Source of the DNA: Paucidesulfovibrio longus DSM 6739 | GTDB taxonomy: Bacteria; Desulfobacterota; Desulfovibrionia; Desulfovibrionales; Desulfovibrionaceae | Length of the DNA: 64,000 bases | Direction of reading: 5' to 3' | NCBI RefSeq assembly: GCF_000420485.1 | Contig: NZ_ATVA01000011.1 | Coordinates: forward strand, 62,001-126,000 | Shown here: positions 63,824 to 64,000 of the stretch, piece after piece | Layout of the letters: each line of letters starts with the position of its first letter | Position numbering within the stretch: the first letter of the stretch is position 1 | Notes under the pieces: model-generated | Seen by the model: only the letters and a program-made list of their open reading frames with translations | The model's database searches: none | Told to the model about the DNA's origin: nothing | Made by a program: the position numbers and the translations under genes

Positions 63824-63899
63824 GATCTCTCCGTAGGATCGTGGTTGGGCTAGCTCCCTGCGCTTTTCATCCGCAGGCAAACGGATTACTACCCCAGAC

Positions 63900-64000
63900 A
63901 TGTCCCAAAGCAAAGCGCCGCAACTTTCCGTGATCGTTCCCGTCCTGCACGAGGAGGGGCGCATCGGATTTCTGGCCGGACACGTGGCGGAGCTTGCCCG
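63900..64000 (+). CDS. Family 2 glycosyltransferase, N-terminal fragment
   Basis: The first 33 codons are in the window; the gene runs off the right edge. After a short polar start the sequence LSVIVPVLHEEGRI matches the beta-1 strand and nucleotide-sugar loop of GT2 glycosyltransferases (usually SVIIPxxNE). There is no clear ribosome site before ATG 63900, but no earlier ATG or GTG is available in frame nearby. It is divergent from the PPOX-family gene. Confidence 0.65.
   Translation, partial: MSQSKAPQLSVIVPVLHEEGRIGFLAGHVAELA

Overview
The window is a GC-rich bacterial chromosome segment, most likely from a sulfate-reducing deltaproteobacterium of the Desulfovibrio group. The main reasons are the archaeal-type entry into aromatic biosynthesis (ADH synthase plus 3-dehydroquinate synthase II) fused into one operon with the Phe, Tyr and Trp branches, the many HDOD, HD-GYP and hemerythrin signalling proteins, and an OlsF-like ornithine-lipid synthase. 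No tRNA, rRNA, CRISPR array or complete insertion sequence was seen. Taxonomy is inferred from gene content only.

Layout. 1-2100: the start of an EAL protein, then amtB-glnB behind a textbook sigma-54 promoter; the PII protein lacks the uridylylated Tyr51. 2100-3100: about 1 kb without a convincing gene. 3101-14885: a twelve-gene operon (aroA', aroB', pheA, aroA, tyrA, trpE, G, D, C, F, B, A). It is preceded by a 30-residue leader peptide whose core reads FYFWYWF and by three mutually exclusive RNA pairings ending in a terminator. This is a candidate attenuator sensing all three aromatic amino acids at once and is the strongest finding here.

14950-29201: signalling genes (HD-GYP sensor with bacteriohemerythrin, HDOD protein overlapping a histidine kinase, a second large sensor kinase), prepilin peptidase, a PaaK-type ligase, a universal stress protein and small unknown genes. 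One small gene (24780-25061) continues in frame through a TGA that follows a Cys codon and is followed by a SECIS-like hairpin; it may encode a new selenoprotein or be a simple nonsense mutant.

29362-36942: an RND efflux operon with its own MarR regulator and an 18-bp palindromic operator, then panC-panD-metK. 37044-43628: a TPR protein with two degenerate GGDEF domains, an AT-rich islet with an unknown two-helix membrane protein, a DUF4160/DUF2442-HTH pair resembling a toxin-antitoxin module with an operator between its -35 and -10, phosphoglucomutase and a cyclic-nucleotide-binding protein.

43711-64000: housekeeping and envelope genes (M48 protease, Mut7-C protein, TPR protein, RsgA, LysR regulator, amino-acid uptake genes without an ATPase, PPC protein, groES-groEL, UPF0489 arginase-like protein with malQ, OlsF-like acyltransferase, SGNH hydrolase, a chemoreceptor, an EAL-like/HDOD protein, a PPOX-family protein) and the start of a family 2 glycosyltransferase.
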